Below, piece after piece: positions 53,827 through 64,000 of a DNA stretch of 64,000 nt. Below the pieces are notes generated by a model. It was given only the letters and a program-made list of their open reading frames with translations. It ran no database searches and was not told the origin of the DNA. Origin of the DNA: Watersipora subatra (taxonomy: Eukaryota > Bryozoa > Gymnolaemata > Cheilostomatida > Watersiporidae). The stretch covers positions 44,379,196-44,443,195 of the forward strand of contig NC_088708.1 in NCBI RefSeq assembly GCF_963576615.1, written 5' to 3'. Numbering within the stretch: the first letter of the stretch is position 1; each line of letters opens with the position of its first letter. Both the position numbers and the translations under genes were made by a program.

Positions 53827-54024
53827 ACAGTAGACACTCCTAAAAAGTATACCTTCTATAATATGAGCTTCACATAGCGTAAGGAACTTATGCTAAGTTT
53901 TGTATGACATTTTATATAACATGAAACGTCAGGTTCTTCAATTCGATATGAAACATGAGAGCCAAATATCAAGCCCAAAATATTTCATTTATTTCTACGC
54001 TGCACTTATGAGAAAAAAATGATG

Positions 54025-54735
54025 CATAGGGGCATTTCTAATACATGTATAGAAGAACACATATTAGTACCCTATCAGTTGAGTGCTTCATGAAAGATCA
54101 TCAGGTACACCGACAATGCAAACAGAAAAAGTAGCTGCACAATTGTTTAGAAGTACTTGTAAGCGGTCGATTGGTGCAGGTGTTGGAGTGTCAGTCTAAC
54201 AAGCTGAATTTCACAAGTTGGAATCTCGTTAAAAGTAATCTTTTATCCTAACCTCTAGCCATGGCAAAGGACAGAGGAAAAATGGAAAGACATCGCTCTT
54301 GGTATAGTAAAGATACATTTTCGTTTTAATTTATTCTAGACATATACAGTATTTTTTATTATTTTGTCGCAGAATCGACTTTTCTGTCTAGAAAAAAGTA
54401 AAAACAATTTACTTATATTGACATTGAAGGTGAGCTCTCCCATTTACTTATCATAAAATTAATAGAAGCATGGACACTAAATCGAGTGAAATTGATGAAT
54501 AAAGTTAAGTTGTCGATACAAACCAATAACTCAACCTTTGAATAGAAAGGTTGAAATATATATTTTTTCCTAGTTGAAGGGCTACAAAAAGAATTTGGGA
54601 AAAGCTTAGAACAGATTAGGCAGATTTATACTTTTAATATAATGATTTATATCGCTAATTATCCACAATGTGAACTTTTCCGGAATGAAATATTTACGTT
54701 GTGGAAGTGTCTACTGCATATCAAGTAAATCCATT
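54025..54735. repeat. tRNA-headed SINE-like repeat, copy 2
   Basis: Similar to 46815-47490 over its length, including the tRNA-like block at 54164-54230 (ggtcgattggtgcaggtgtt ... acaagttggaatctc). The copies differ at perhaps one site in four, so both are old. Confidence 0.7.
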
Positions 54736-54739
54736 TCTT

Positions 54740-55950
54740 TCTTCTGTTTGGGTTCAAGTTTGGGTTCTAGAAGTTTGGATACAGAACTTGGGTTCAAGTT
54801 TTTTCGAATAATAATGAAGTTGATAGCGGAACTTCACTGCTTTATAACGATACTTGGGATTGCATGTTTTTAAAACTCTGCGCACAAGCAAACTGCTGGG
54901 AAACAATGGTTAAGATGAGTGGTGAAAATGCCTTTGTAAAACTCGCAGAAATGGCTACTCATACAACTAACCAGTTGGAACTCAGAAGTATCAAAAACTG
55001 AAGAAGCATGCATAAACCCCCCCTCCCGCTGCATTGTTGACAATGTTACCATGTAGAATCCTAGCCAGTTTCCAATAATTGCAACTAAATATCAAAGGAT
55101 ACTATTGGTATTATTGGTATTCATCAAACTTGAATATTTAATTGGGTTTATATAATACTTCACTTATATGAAATGCAGCATAAAGAGCGACTGTTTTAAG
55201 TATTTACCCTTGCAAATTAGTATTTAAAATAAAGTAACTATCTCAGCTCATGTGTAATAAGAGATCAATGAAATGTGGATGCTAATAATAAAACAAGTGA
55301 CCTTGAAGACTAAACCCAACAATCTAAATTTTAACCAACTCTCACTGGCAAAGTTAATTTCTAATATTTAAAGTTGCAACGACGGGTCTTGCGGACCGCG
55401 ACTACCATCATTAGACACATTAAGAAAAAAACTCAGGAGGGTGGCTGGGTAAGAAATGAAACATTCGATGTTGACTCGCGTTTCTATGATTAAAGAGCAA
55501 CTGACAACTCCTCTTTTGCTTACGACTACTTTATATTTTTTTGGAACAAGCCTTTCGCCATCAATATGCGTAGTAAAAGGATCTCGGATATAGCAACCCT
55601 CTACCACTTTAATTGTAGCATTATCAATTTCATTTGACAATGCTACAATTAAAGCCATCAAATTCAAATAAAATTTTCATTAATCAAAGCATTATTAAAT
55701 TCATTTGATAATGCTAATATTAATCAAAACAAGAATGAGATAGGTATAAAAGTTGATGTGCTGGCCACTATTGTCACTAGCAGCATGGCTTTGCTAAATT
55801 ACGCAAATATCAATGAGATAAATCCTAAACTGATACAATATTAAAGATGCAAGGAAAAACAGTAAATATCACCAAGTCCTATACAGACATAAATTCTTCA
55901 CATTGTAAGTCCCAATCTACCGTTATTGATATTGCCTCAAGACGTGAATC
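54740..55950. other. Unassigned intergenic DNA
   Basis: No recognised gene. A 99-codon minus-strand open frame (55368-55667) has no recognisable domain and overlaps a hairpin at 55604-55650 (taattgtagcattatc ... gacaatgctacaatta). Confidence 0.4.
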
Positions 55951-55959
55951 TAAGTTTAA

Positions 55960-58080
55960 AAAGCAGGAGAAGACTCACTGAAGGGGGATAGAGGAGAATC
56001 AAGGAGCGATCACTGAAGTGTAAATCCATCATACATGGACTAGTTAAAAGTCAGCATGAAAGCATTGAACAGATAGTTAAAACAACAGGGTGAGACTTTA
56101 AGTTGTATAAATCTAACATAACGCGTTTACACTGTATCGGTAGAGCATATGAGAAAAAAACAAGACCAGTGAGATTTGCTTTAAAACGGAGTCACAAAAA
56201 TGACTTTTAAAATGTTACACTGGTCTAGATGATTGCGGGCAATCATTTGCTTAACAATCATGACTTAGCTAAAGAGCAACATGAAGACGAATACCAGGTT
56301 ATGGTTAGGAGGCAAACAGTGGCAGTTGAAGTACCTAAATCAAGTCATTCAAATAAAAACCCAAAAGATGTACGAAGTTAGTAACACATGATGAACAGTG
56401 GTCAATTAAAGATCAAACTCCGTAAAACACTAGTTTGGAATAAGACCCACTACTTATATTGTCTCTCAGCACACAGACTGTTATTTTGGCAATGACTGAA
56501 ACAAAAATTGACCAGCCAATAAAAATGGTGAATCATGATCAGGCTATACAGTGTATAGAGCTAATAGGGCTAACTGTAAAGGTTTGGGTAGATTAGTCTG
56601 TGCAGAGGTGTAGAATTCCTTCCTAATAAAAGTTGCAAATGTTGACATACACCATGAAGGTGAGTTTTTGTCTCTTGCTTTAAACTATGAGTTACTCATT
56701 ATTGCTAGGTTGCTACCATCGCCGACCCTCAGTGAGCAATATTGGCTCACTTGAAAAAAACAGACCGATTTGAATGTTGTTGAAACTAGAGATTTTAATC
56801 TTCCAGGTATTAACTGGCCTTCACAAAAATATAGATCAAGTAAAGAGTTCAGTGTGCACATGCGTTGTTCGGATTTCCTAAAAACTAATGACATTAACTA
56901 ATTGATTTTTTTACTCATATACTTGGCAATGCTCTTGACTTGGTCATATCTTCAATTGATCTAGTGCTGAGCCTACAGTGTCGCATCACCACAGCAATGT
57001 ATAAGACATTATGGTGCCTGTCTGGGTCATACATAAAGGCTGCGCTCAGGTATCGAGCCATTGTTGGAACTTTGAAAAAATATCTCTGCCAGATACCTAT
57101 GCACAGAGTCATAGACTGACAACAGATACTAAGCACTTGATATAGCAGGCTAAATCAGGGGTATCTGTCATGACAAATTTCAAATCAAGATTTCTCAGTA
57201 TGATGAGAGGATGCATTCCAACATACGAGGTTAGACATCGGGAAAAACACTAAATACAGACAAAAACCATAAGAGCTATCAGAAACTGATGACATGAAAA
57301 AGATTCAACTGATGCGAACGGAAACCTCCTTAAAGCACAGAATAAATTGTGCAAGACACAAGTTACCAATGACTATATTCGATTCATCAACAGTCATGTT
57401 TTTGAACAGCTCATGATTTGTAACTCTGAGCCTTTATTTGCATTTATACACAGGTAAACTGGTGAAAATGGTGTTGTTAAAACATTGAGGGACTGTGTTG
57501 GTGATACACAAAATGACTTGTGCAAGCGTTTAACAAAGGCCCTTAGGCCTATGTTTAATGATGACAATAACATTCTACCTCCCAATAACATGCGCCAGAT
57601 AACAACACAAACTGGATCACTTGTAGCATCCAATCAGGCAGTCAAAAAACTATTGCAAGCACGTTATCTCAAAAAGCACCGGAACTGATGGCATCTCACC
57701 AGCTATGTTGTGATTTGAACCTGTCTATATTTGTGAGATTACAACCAATACTATTAACAATTCTAAAACAATAGGTCTAGTATCTGGTGATTGGGAAGTA
57801 GCTAGTGTTGTGCCGATTTACAAGGGTAAGAAGGATAGATCGTTGCTGCTAAATTACCAACCAGTATCTACGACAGCTGTCCTTTCAAAAGTCACTGAGC
57901 ACATTTATGCGCATAATATTCACAAACACCCTAACAGAGAGCAACTGCTTAATGACTGTCAGTATGGAGTTACGACAAAAGGGGGTGCTAGTATATCAAT
58001 AATTTTGAGAATAGGATTCAAACTGATTGATTGTATTAAACTTTGCCAAAGCTTTTAATGTGGCTTTTAATGATTTGTTA
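55960..58080 (+). mobile_element. Old, decayed LINE (CR1/Jockey-like), fragments of ORF2
   Basis: Endonuclease remnants are visible near 56480 (LAMTETKIDQPIKNG) and 56790-56850 (RDFNLPGINWPSQ). Reverse transcriptase remnants follow at 57680-57990: TDGISPAML, then SGDWEVASVVPIYKGKKD, then NYQPVSTTAVLSKVTEHIYA. Many stops and frame changes separate them, so this copy is dead and older than the LINE that follows. It resembles that element motif for motif, so both belong to the same clade. Confidence 0.8.
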
Positions 58081-58707
58081 GTATTCCATAACAAAAACTG
58101 GTCTATAAGCGAGCTAAAAGTGGGATCCGTAGAAATTATTTTGAAGATTTTCAAACATTTGATAAGTGTTAATTTGTGACACTTCACCTCTGCATAGGGT
58201 ATCATAGGTATGCATAGGGTATCAGCAATTATCAATTTAGTTTACAAAAGCTAAGCACACATGCACAAACCAAACATAGTCCTGCTGCTTTTTCAAAACT
58301 GCTCTTCAGATCAAAGCAAAATAATCAACAAAACATAACGAAACCAATACCATACAGCATATTATCTATTGTGGGCACTGACTGAATCATTTACAGGTGT
58401 TGGTACGTCGATTTCATGCCCTTAAAGGAGCCATTTGGGCGACACAGACCAGAAAGAAACGTCCATTTTCACGCCGTTTACTTCCTTGTTTTTGTTTGTT
58501 GCCTCGGAGATAATCTCGTCTGTCTCAATTGCTTTGTTTGCTTACTACAATAATTGTTTTTTCCTTCTTTATTGAAATTGCTTGATCTTCCTTTCAAGCC
58601 ACCAACACAAATATCCTCTGTTCGAATTCTTTTTTTTGATCATTTTATTTTTTTTCTTTGCAACAAACTACTTCTTGTTGAAGAGGCTATTGACAGCGGC
58701 CCAACAA

Positions 58708-58720
58708 GTTGCCTAGCAAC
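58708..58720. promoter_or_regulatory. Perfect X-box palindrome directly before LINE ORF1
   Basis: gttgcctagcaac, an inverted GTTGC/GCAAC pair as bound by RFX factors, ends one base before the ATG of ORF1. Confidence 0.5.
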
Positions 58721-58721
58721 A

Positions 58722-59520
58722 ATGTTTGACTTGGGCACGCCAAATGACCAAGGTAGCAGCTGCACAATATGCAGCACAAAAACAGCTAAGAAAAAATCTG
58801 GTGTTACCTGTGCAACATGCACCTACCATGCCCATATCCCTTGTCAACAGGCTGGGAAAATGTTACCCAAACCTTTCTTGCTTTGCCTGGAACGATGTTC
58901 TATTGCCCTGATTGTCTCCCCAAACTAAAATAATATGTCTATGCCCCTTCCGTGAGAGACATGCTGTGGAGCCTAAATTCTAAGGTAGAAACCATTAAAT
59001 CAATGGTCTCAGAAACTGTTAAAACCTCTAGATCTTATGCTGAAGCTGTGGGCAGTGTCTCTGCCACTACAACAGCTGCCAGCGAAGCAACTAAAAAGAA
59101 CTTAAGACCATAACTAATACACTTCTAGAACAGAATAAAATCAAAGAAAAAGAGAGCCTGAAACCCTTTGCAATCGCCCACAATATTAATGAAGTTGAAG
59201 GAGAGACCCTTGAAAAGACCACTTTTGATTTAATTCCAGAAGTGGGCATTTCAGAGTCCGACATTGCCCACATCAGCCGTGCTGGTAAGCAGCACGAGAA
59301 TAAAACTCGCCCTGTCAGAATAGGTTTTAAACCTGAAATTAATAAATATAACTTTTTAAGAAGACTAAACTCTAACAAATCTAACCCCAACATTTTTGCT
59401 ACCAATGATATGACCAAGGAGGAGCGCGCAGAAGAATTTGCTCTGCGCTAAAAGAGAAGAGAGCTATCGGAATCTAATCCAGAAATCAAATATAAGATTA
59501 AAAATAATAAAAATATAAGG
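58722..59520 (+). pseudogene. LINE ORF1 (PHD/zinc-finger-type)
   Basis: Starts MFDLGTPNDQGSSCTICST. The Cys/His pattern CTIC...CATC...HAHIPC looks like the PHD-like finger known in CR1-type ORF1 proteins. The second half (59100-59450) is a basic, Asn/Lys-rich domain (HENKTRPVRIGFKPEINKY). At least two frame changes lie between the finger (to 58928) and the second half. Confidence 0.75.
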
Positions 59521-59542
59521 TCTCAGGAGAGGAATTAATTCA

Positions 59543-62000
59543 ATGTTAAAAACTATTAAATGCATTACCTGGAATGCCAATGGTCTAAGAAATAGAACAC
59601 ACAAACTTAATCAATTAATCTACACCTCCTCCCCTGACATCACAGCTATAACAGAAACCAAATTTGATACCGGTGTGCAAGATGGTGAATTGACAAATTT
59701 TTATACAATCTACCGCCTAGACCGGACTAAAGGTCCAGGCTTAGGCGGTGGTGACCTTATAGCCATCAAAGACAGTTCCCCTATAAACGTATTATGTGTA
59801 GATGAACTTATAGATTCAGAAATTCTTACTCTCAAAATAAATATACATAATTTTACCTTCTATTTTTCGTTTTTACCATCAACCTTGTGTAAAAAACATT
59901 GATGGCCTACTCAACTGGGTTGAATCCCTTGCCAGCCGCTTTTGTCATTACCGGCGACTTTAACTTACCTGAGGTACAGTGACCTGGTAAAACTCTGAAA
60001 TTCAGTCGAGACAGGAAAATGAAAAGCGATTTTCTTCACCTCCTTCAAACACATGGTCTCTCCCAACATGTTGATTTTCCAATTTTCCAACACATATTAA
60101 AGGAAACACCCTAGACCTTGTGTCATCCTCCATGAAAATTAATAATGCCCATGAAGAGTCAAGCACATCTGACCATTTTTATGTGCACTTTGAGGTGAGC
60201 ATATTTGATAGCCCCAAACAGGCAAATCTTTCCAAACTATCGCAACTCTTAAATTTAAATATAACCAAACTAATAACACTGAACTACCAATCCAATCCCA
60301 AGCCCTTGACAGACAAATAACTAAGCTCATATTAATCAAATCCAACATTAATGACATTTGGCAATCCTTTAAAACTGGAATTATAACAGCAGCTAAGGCC
60401 TCTATCCCTCGTTTTCCCCTTAAAAATGTAAACAGAAATTTTGGGTTAAACACACCAGCATTAAAGAGATTCATAGAAAGAATATATTGTTTAAAACATT
60501 TAAAAAGTACCCGACCGCCGAAAATAAACATATATGCTCCAGCTTCAGATGAAAAAATGTAAAAAACTAATTAGACAAGACTATAACAACTTTCTAAATA
60601 TCCATATCTGTCATGAATTGACGGAAGGCAACAATAAACCTCTTTTTAAATTCATATCTTCAGAAAGAGGATCCAGTAACACAGTCAAAACCTTGCACGA
60701 CAATACTAGCAAACCACCTGATAATATAGCCAACACTTTTGCTGACACTTTTTCTTCCAATTTCACAGTTGATAATAGTGCTTATCACATTCCCCCAACA
60801 AACGAAACTGTAGCAAACTCCAGCAAACAAAAGACCAAAGCAATAACGGTTTCCAACTATGGTGTCTTAAAACAACTTAACCTTTTTAAGGCTGCTGGCC
60901 CAGATGAACTGAGCACCTCGATGCTGAAACACCTAGCCCCCTATATTGCACCCACCTTTACCAAGATAATGCAAGACTCTTTACCCAACCATACTGTCTC
61001 TAAGGATTGGAAAACGGCTACTGTCATACCTATTTTTAAAAATAAAAGGTAGCAGGCTCCTGTTAACTAACTATCGTCCGAACTCTCCGACATGTGTAGT
61101 GTCAAAAACCCAAGAACACATAGTCGCACACTCCATCCACAACTTTTTAGACTCCATTAATTTTTTCCATGACTGCCAACATGGTTTTTGCTCTAAGAAA
61201 AGCTGTGAGAAGCAGCTAATCCTTACAACTCATGAACTCATTGAATCATTTGATACTGGAATCCAAACTGATGCAGTTATCTTTGATCTTTCTAAGGCCT
61301 TCGACGAAGTGTCCCACAGCAAACTTTTATTCAAACTTACCCAAACTAATTGCCTGGGTAGAGGATCGGTTGAAGGATCACACACAGACCATTTTTATAA
61401 ATGAAACGTACTCCAAACCATGTCCAGTTTCCTCTGGTGTGCCCCAGAGATCTGTTTTAGGCCCCCACCTCTTTTTGATAATTTTATCAATGATATGCCA
61501 TCGGCTATCAAGACCTCTAGACTCACACTTTTTGCTGATGGTGCTCTCCTATATTTCCAGATTGAGTCAGCCAGCGACTGTGCAAATCTTCAAGCAGATC
61601 TTGATTTGCTCATAGACTGAGCTGGTAAATGTCAGATGGAATTTAACATCACAAAATATGAGACAACTTCTTTTTTTGGGTCTTATGAGAGCTCCTTTTT
61701 TTACAAATATCTTATGAAAGGCCAACAACTAACTTATGTCAATCACTTTAAATACCTTGCAGTCATTATAAACAATAAAATCAACTTTAACCTTCAAATA
61801 GAAAAGACTATAACTAAATCCTTATCAACACTATACATGCTCATGCGGTCCCTGAGAAGTTGCTCACCCAAAACAAAAACAATTTCTTTTAAAACCATCT
61901 GCCGCCCAGTTCTTGAATATTCATCAACTGTCTGGTCTCCGTTTTTATCCAAGCACATAGACTCTCTTGAGTCTGTGAACAGAAAAGCTTTTAGGTAGGT
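59543..62000 (+). pseudogene. LINE ORF2: AP endonuclease and reverse transcriptase
   Basis: The endonuclease starts with CITWNANGLRN and has AITETKFD (catalytic Glu) and further on a GDFNLPEV-like segment in another frame (about 59950). The reverse transcriptase shows KAAGPDELSTSML, NYRP, VIFDLSKAFDEVSH (first catalytic Asp; about 61280), SSGVPQRSVLGP and FADG in place of FADD (about 61530), then FKYLAVIIN. Stops or frame changes near 59902, 60120, 60320, 61050, 61400 and 61618 divide it. Confidence 0.85.
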
Positions 62001-62479
62001 GTTTAAACTTAAAAAAATGAGAGGATTTCTGACCTCATGTCTGAGTGGTCATGGGCCACCCTTGCAAAGCGTCGGAGGTCCACCGACCAAAATTTTAAAA
62101 ATACTAAAATAATAAAAGAAGAAATTGCAACACCAACACATTTTTTCTCAAATGCCCACCTACATAATAGACGCCACAAAAGCACTAAAGGTCCAATCAA
62201 CACCAATGTTAAAAAAACTTCTTTTTTGTGCGGACCCTTAACAGCTAACGCATTTTTTTAGGTTAGCTGTTAAGGGTACACACCCCCACTAAGAACACCA
62301 ACACACCCCCACTAAGAACTTTCAATATTTATTGAAAGTTTTTGCCCCCACCTAATCCCTACCCTCAACATTTATAACAACATTGCCCCAACCAAATTTA
62401 AAAATGACAAAAATCCAAACTAAGAGTAATCTACTCATGTTACTTAATAAAGATATCGCTCTAATGCCCATTATGGGGC

Positions 62480-63380
62480 GAATGCGATTAATTGATTTGG
62501 CTTGATAGTCAAAATAGAATAAGATGACCAAGTAAATTCAACAGTGATGTCGTATGTTGGTTCGGATCACTTGTGTATATCATAATCTCTCCCTAAACAC
62601 ACATGACAACAACACCTGTTAAAAGACTGATTATTTTATCAAACACCAAGCAACATTAGGTAATCTTGACCCAAGTGATCGATCTCTTATTATATACATG
62701 TATTTTATTTTGTAAAACTTTAGTAAAATTTTTGCACATAGCCGTAATGCACTTTGGGAAACAACCCCAACATCGACAACTGATAACAGCACTATATATT
62801 TACAATTTAAAGCATATGGCAATTGTTATTTGTCTATCAGACCAATTTAGTGTACATGTACGTATACGCCTCCGTCTAAGCATGGCATTTGTATCACTGT
62901 GAACGGTAGCCAATAAAAGCATTGACTTCGTTCAACTAGCCAATTAACTTATTTAATTTATAGCGATTGAAAACAAATTTGTTTGAAAAGCTGTCAAATG
63001 GAACATATGTGTATAGAACATGGGCTATGAATATGACCCAAACGATGCGTTTCGTCTGAGTAGTATATGTAGCCAAGTCCTATGGCTGATGTTTGAAACG
63101 TAGAACCCAACTACGCGCGAACTGTAATTACAACTTCTCATTCGACTTCACATTTTAACCGCACCGCATGCGTTGGGAGTAAAGTTAAGTAAGCTGCCTG
63201 AAGGGCGCGAGATCATTTTTGTGTCATATTTGATTCATGCAAAATAGGTTTTTGGATTGCACGATGTATAATTTGTTTCCTAAGCTACTGTCTTTTGCAT
63301 GATTGTTTTATGTTTTGAGATTGAACTACTCTCTATGTCGATCTGATAGTAAGTGAAAAGTTGTTTTTGTCTCGTTCTTG
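62480..63380. other. Unassigned DNA between the LINE and the LTR fossil
   Basis: No recognised gene or repeat; part may be the outer portion of the LTR described next. Confidence 0.4.
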
Positions 63381-64000
63381 TTGTCTATATCCTTTTTATT
63401 TTAACATTCCAGACAGGTAGGCACAATTACTAATATATATCAAGGAGTGACAACTCCAAATACACATTGTACATACAACAATATTGTGACATCTCCTCCT
63501 TAAACTTGTCGGATTTCTTTCACAAATAAAATCTTACATAACATGCCTGTATTTAATATTCTACGCTAATCTAAGCTAAACACAGAAAACTAAGAGAAGT
63601 ACACAAATAAGAAAGAAACATACACACACAAAAAAAGAAACAGATCTACATGCTAGGGTTGCAGCCATCGCCCAGTCCCAGTGACGCCCGAGCCAACAGC
63701 AGGTACAGCATGGACGGGGACCCGAAGCGTCGCCACTCATTTTGTGACCCAATCTCCGTAGCATTTTGGGGCATTTACTGTTCTGCCAGATCTGGTAACG
63801 ATAGTATTGGTGTTTTGTGGTGAACTGACAGGCTGCTCGGCGTTGGTGTTAGGAACTGCAAGTAATTGACGGCGATTATGACGAAATTGTTTTCCAGATT
63901 GGTCATCCCTAATTATGTAGGATTGTGGTGTACTAGCTCTGTCAACTACACTATATGTGCCCTCAGTCCATTCGCCATTACGACGCAGGCGTACAGGGCT
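63381..64000 (-). mobile_element. Ty3/gypsy-type LTR retrotransposon fossil, 3' end (continues past the window)
   Basis: On the minus strand the C-terminal tail of a polyprotein is readable from 64000 to about 63740 (FRHNRRQLLAVP; TRSGRTVNAP...YGDWV, wording typical of Ty3-type tails). Next come an untranslated stretch and a polypurine tract AAGGAGGAGA at 63492-63501. The LTR starts TGTCACAATA at 63491 and runs towards lower coordinates. Its outer end is uncertain; it may be near 63381 (tgtc) or further left. Too little is inside the window to judge age or the number of breaks; the visible tail looks whole. Confidence 0.7.

Larger units (their letters stand above)
58390..62480 (+). mobile_element. 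CR1/Jockey-like LINE, nearly full length, inactive
   Basis: A 5' region of about 330 bases is followed by ORF1 (58721 to about 59520), then ORF2 with an endonuclease (59543-60115) and reverse transcriptase (60540-62000), and a 3' region of about 450 bases. The left and right ends are estimates. There are several stops and frame changes in both ORFs, so it cannot move. Such elements copy themselves by target-primed reverse transcription; that is family knowledge. Confidence 0.88.

Overview
This is animal nuclear DNA, and it is AT-rich. It holds two intron-rich host genes in convergent orientation, many short interspersed elements, several large minisatellites, two non-LTR (LINE) copies, one nested Copia-type LTR fossil and the end of a Ty3-type LTR fossil. 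There are no rRNA genes, intact tRNA genes, CRISPR arrays or bacterial features. The frequent tacatgta-like words and the repeat mix suggest a marine invertebrate, perhaps a lophotrochozoan. That is inference; I cannot name a species.

Layout. 1-8.9 kb is a mobile-element cluster: a TTAA-flanked foldback element, a TA-flanked inverted-repeat element, and a hAT (Charlie/ZBED-like) transposase gene split by a young Copia-family insertion. 8.9-14.3 kb is mostly unassigned non-coding DNA. 14.4-21.5 kb (+) is a five-exon SLC46-type major facilitator transporter gene. 22.5-49.5 kb (-) is a complete Integrator subunit 9 gene (INTS9). I assembled it by hand from 18 exons whose splice phases all agree. 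It predicts 659 residues, about the length I recall for human INTS9 (about 658). The two genes end tail to tail about 0.6 kb apart, with poly(A) signals facing each other. 49.5-55.9 kb holds the INTS9 promoter (with an RFX X-box-like site), a 2 kb satellite-like array of 59-bp units, a small unidentified ORF and a repeat copy. 56-62.5 kb holds two CR1/Jockey-like LINEs, one old and one younger. 62.5-64 kb ends in a Ty3/gypsy-type fossil on the minus strand.

The most unusual signal is in INTS9. Tandem repeats are concentrated at its 5' splice sites. The last about 28 nt of exon 13 plus its GTATAG donor form the terminal unit of a 2.2 kb minisatellite, giving about 60 copies of an exon end with its splice donor. 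Exon 3 (a less certain exon) ends in four tandem GTAAGT donors spaced 13 nt apart. The introns after exons 15 and 17 also begin with tandem repeats within 9-60 nt of the donor. I know of no named system that does this. It could be chance slippage, or it could be a way of producing alternative or buffered 5' splice sites.
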